Shown here piece after piece: positions 19,260-21,236 of a stretch of 21,236 nt of DNA; within the stretch, counting starts at the first letter, position 1, and each line of letters begins with the position of its first letter. Origin of the DNA: Mucidula mucida (Eukaryota > Basidiomycota > Agaricomycetes > Agaricales > Physalacriaceae); assembly GCA_015501055.1 (NCBI GenBank), contig JADNYV010000577.1:1-21236 (forward strand). The letters run 5' to 3'. The translations under genes were made by a program, and so were the position numbers. Under the pieces are notes generated by a model, which saw nothing but the letters and a program-made list of their open reading frames with translations, was not told the DNA's origin and made no database searches.

Positions 19260-19350
19260 GCTCTTGCACCTATTACAGTGTTTCCTGAACTTTGTTGCAT
19301 TGTACGGTTCTGCCGCGGAATACCACTGCCCACATCGGGAGTGGTATACC
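19260..19350 (-). other. His/Cys zinc-binding motif in the fusion protein
   Basis: Exon 3 encodes HSRCGQWYSAAEPY followed by KFRKHCNRCKSR, giving H-x2-C-x17-H-x3-C or a CxxC variant. This looks like a BED- or C2HC-like zinc finger placed ahead of the transposase core, where a sequence-specific DNA-binding domain is expected. It does not follow the C2CH THAP spacing. A second CxxC (RCLQCQ) lies further on, near 18825-18840. Confidence 0.5.
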
Positions 19351-20123
19351 TTCCACTTTGGTTCAAACTGGAATTGGGCGCGACAATCAAGTGCAAGGAT
19401 TGTCGCTTTGTAGGTCTGCAGTTGTGCGTCGTCCATCACAAATGTGCCCTCCTTAACTGCGTCATTTAGCTTTCGCGATGCCGTCGCTGATCTGCTTATT
19501 CCGACGGGACCGCCATGAACAGTATCTTCAGTCAACGGAGGTGGCTTTGAGCGTCCTTTCTTGCTTGATTGTTTCAGTGTTCCCTTGCGGACTTCAGTGA
19601 AGAATGTGGTGACTTGGTCGTTTATCCGAAGACGTTTACTGGCAGATGGGGGTTGGTCAGAGCTGTCGACGGAGGATGACCGCTTGTTTTTGGGCAAAGG
19701 TGTGTGAACGTTCATCTCGACATAATCGAATACCGACGTGGTATCTATAGCGGCATCATCTCCTGGTGTTCCAGGTGGATCAAGGTCCATTCTGTCGACA
19801 GCATCTTCATTCTCGTCAATGGACATGGCATCCGAAGGGGATGATGCTGCATTAACCGGTGGCTCCGTGAGAGCCGAAATAGACATGGGATGAGATTTCC
19901 AGCGCGATTGCTGTACAATTTCCTCTGGGGTTTCGGGGTTGAGAAGATCTGACACTGTTTTTGCAGTGCGACACGACACACGGTCAACTTCATCTTCGAC
20001 AACAGCCATCATGCAACCTGAATGAGTATCGTCGTCATCTTTGGTATCTGCCTCATCTTCGTCGTCGTCTTCCAGATACCACGACTCTTGGTTTTCCAAA
20101 AGCACTTTGTCATTGGCAAGGTT

Positions 20124-20170
20124 CTAGAGCTAGGTCAGTAAGTGTTCTCTGATCTGACTTAGCAACTCAC
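20124..20170 (-). other. Intron 2 of the fusion gene (joins peptidase and transposase parts)
   Basis: 47 bp, GTGAGT..CTCTAG on the minus strand, phase 0. It joins AIAKAQLDM to NLANDKVLLENQESW. Using the earlier CCTAG as acceptor would leave a TAG in frame, so the later acceptor is preferred. The exon 3 frame has no ATG near its 5' end, which supports continuation from the peptidase exons. Confidence 0.65.
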
Positions 20171-20972
20171 CATATCTAACTGAGCTTTGGCTATAGCTAA
20201 GAACATCGACATCCGGATCACTGCTCGTCGGTGATGTGTGAAGAGCGGGACTCCAAAGATGTCGCTCTTGACGATGTTCACGACGCCAGGACCACACGAG
20301 AAACCGTCCTTCTGTATTTCCCGAGGTAGTGTGTTCTCATCATTTCGAAATGTCATGCTAAAGTCGCTTCTCAGCCAATCTTTGATCCATTCTATCTGTT
20401 TCGTTGGACGCAATTGACCGGTTGGACAATCTGACTTCACAAGGGTATCACCTATTGAAACAGTCAGCACATTTCTGTAAGTGCGAGATTGTTGACGTAC
20501 CATATCGGTAGGCTTTCTGATTAAAATCTAAGCGAAAGACGAACCAATGGTTTGCATCTTGATTGAATGGGATATATACTGTTGTTCTGCCGGCGAGAAC
20601 TGCAGTTTTTATCTGTGCGAGAGCGCAGGAGTTTTGGATTTTTTTGGTGTATTGAGCTTCCAGTGCGAGATGGACGTTGAGCGGGGCGATTAAGATGTGG
20701 TTGTAGGTGGGACTGCGGCTAACACGAATATGCATCTCTGTCAACAGCATGTTTACCATGTCATCGTCAAACCACTCGTCGGACAATAGAATCACCAGAG
20801 TTTCGATGTCGCCGCCCATGCCAAGTGCCTGTAGCCGACATCCCCAAGGTAAGGCCTGAAGCATGTCCAGGACTTCTCGTACAACTGCTTTGTCCAACGT
20901 TCCTGCCAGCTGTGATGTCCTTGATACCCACGCCACACATTGGCTCCAAATGGCGCGTTTTCGGCCCACCAT
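20171..20972 (-). other. Ulp1/C48-type cysteine peptidase domain within the fusion gene
   Basis: The family cleaves SUMO or related modifiers. The catalytic set is visible in order: His in DANHWFVFRLDF (codon 20547-20549), Asp in YRYGDTL just after intron 1 (codon 20447-20449), Gln and Cys in REIQKDGFSCG (Gln 20312-20314, Cys 20294-20296). The preceding DEWFDDDMVNMLL stretch matches the W-[LF]-x-D-x2-[IM] substrate-groove motif common at the start of Ulp1 domains. About 88 more in-frame residues lie between the domain and the window edge. No stop interrupts this half. Ulp1 domains are often found in eukaryotic DNA transposons. Confidence 0.85.
20452..20500 (-). other. Intron 1 visible in the fusion gene
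   Basis: 49 bp, GTACGT..AATAG on the minus strand. It splits the Gly codon of YRYGDTL and so restores the catalytic Asp motif. Restoring that motif is strong support for the splice. Confidence 0.85.
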
Positions 20973-21236
20973 TGCCAGACGCTTCCACCACGTAATAATC
21001 CAGAGGGGGTAACGGCAGCCCTTGTACCGTGGGTCTTCAATGGAGATAGCGCCATCAAACCATTTCTGCCCAAAAGACTCTTCTAGTTCGAGAATGAACG
21101 CCCATCCGGGGACAGCGCGTCTGGTGTAGGCGGCGGTATCATTTTCCGTAGGCTCGTCATGGGAAAACGCGAGATCTGCCTTGCGTGAAACGAGAGCCGA
21201 CGAAGATGGAGGTAGGTCGCGAGATTGAGAAGCTTC

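Larger units (their letters stand above)
15062..21236 (-). mobile_element. Large DNA transposon, 3' end and most of its gene (other end beyond the window)
   Basis: The element starts where repeat copy 2 abruptly stops, with aggacccccgaatatagg as its outermost sequence. Inside come about 240 bp of degenerate subterminal repeats and then one minus-strand gene with an Ulp1-type peptidase and a P-element-like RNase-H-fold transposase. The terminal inverted repeat and target-site duplication cannot be checked because the other end is outside the window. The class call rests on the transposase motifs and the subterminal repeat structure. The transposase gene is interrupted by stop codons, so this copy is not autonomous. 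Confidence 0.7.
15375..21236 (-). pseudogene. Ulp1 peptidase - P-element-like transposase fusion gene, four in-frame stops, 5' partial
   Basis: On the minus strand nine exons join in one frame: 21236-20501, 20451-20171, 20123-18666, 18610-18357, 18307-18034, 17981-16558, 16510-16015, 15970-15796 and 15745-15375. That is about 1,820 codons, with no start in the window. Introns are 44-55 bp with GT..AG ends (GTACGT, GTGAGT, GTATGT, GTAGGT, GTATGT, GTAAGT, GTACGA, GTGCGG), and phases match at each junction. Domain order is Ulp1 peptidase (exons 1-2), acidic and basic linker with KRLRI-type NLS and zinc motif (exon 3), then transposase core (exons 4-9). TAA at 18684-18686 and TGA at 16381-16383, 16267-16269 and 16192-16194 interrupt it. 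Text on both sides of each stop stays protein-like, and downstream splice sites are intact, so these look like recent nonsense mutations. Exon 7-9 text (GNSANAALAAGQQAAR, VISVYVQGNGK) would be the C-terminus. Confidence 0.75.

Noticed and set aside
18684..20105. Independent 473-aa gene starting at 20105
   Set aside because: The apparent start is a GTG, the frame is open further upstream to a good splice acceptor at 20124, and it joins the peptidase exon in phase.

Overview
The window looks like nuclear DNA from a filamentous basidiomycete, probably an Agaricomycete. The reasons are: (i) eight consecutive introns of 44-55 bp with GT..AG ends in one long gene; (ii) an intronless F-box/leucine-rich-type gene of the kind that forms large families in mushrooms; (iii) remnants resembling the mushroom multi-pass membrane family DUF6534; and (iv) a large mobile element carrying a Ulp1-type peptidase. 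The clade is an inference from gene style. No rRNA, tRNA or CRISPR was seen.

Layout. Positions 1-4636 and 10357-15061 are two direct copies of one ~4.7 kb segment. They are about 98-99% identical by eye, with real substitutions and several small indels, so they are distinct loci and not an assembly echo. Copy 1 is cut by the window edge. Each copy holds, in order, a short alanine-rich ORF, an ORF of ~148 codons (frame-shifted at its start in copy 2), and decayed minus-strand exons of a probable membrane-protein gene, part of which is duplicated inside the segment. Between the copies, 4637-8761 is mostly gene-poor, with two diverged pieces of an unidentified protein, a perfect 11-bp-arm palindrome and a 175-bp-period imperfect repeat. 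Positions 9062-10257 hold the F-box-like gene, which needs a frameshift near 9120.

From 15062 to the right edge lies the most interesting object: the 3' end of a large DNA transposon that begins exactly where the duplicated segment stops. It has an array of ~40-bp degenerate subterminal repeats (15121-15300) and one minus-strand gene. I could splice this gene in frame through nine exons (15375-21236, 5' end outside the window). The predicted product has an N-terminal Ulp1/C48 cysteine peptidase with all catalytic residues, an acidic and NLS-bearing linker, a His/Cys zinc-binding motif, and a C-terminal RNase-H-fold transposase whose motifs resemble P-element/THAP9 transposases. Four in-frame stop codons, all one C-to-T change away from CAA or CGA, make this copy a recently killed pseudogene.

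How the parts relate: the element encodes its own presumptive transposase and a SUMO/ubiquitin-like protease in a single polypeptide. The duplicated host segment next to it carries small orphan ORFs and decayed genes. One 90-bp patch of ORF2 differs between copies mainly at synonymous sites, which suggests both selection on that ORF and gene conversion from a third, unseen copy.
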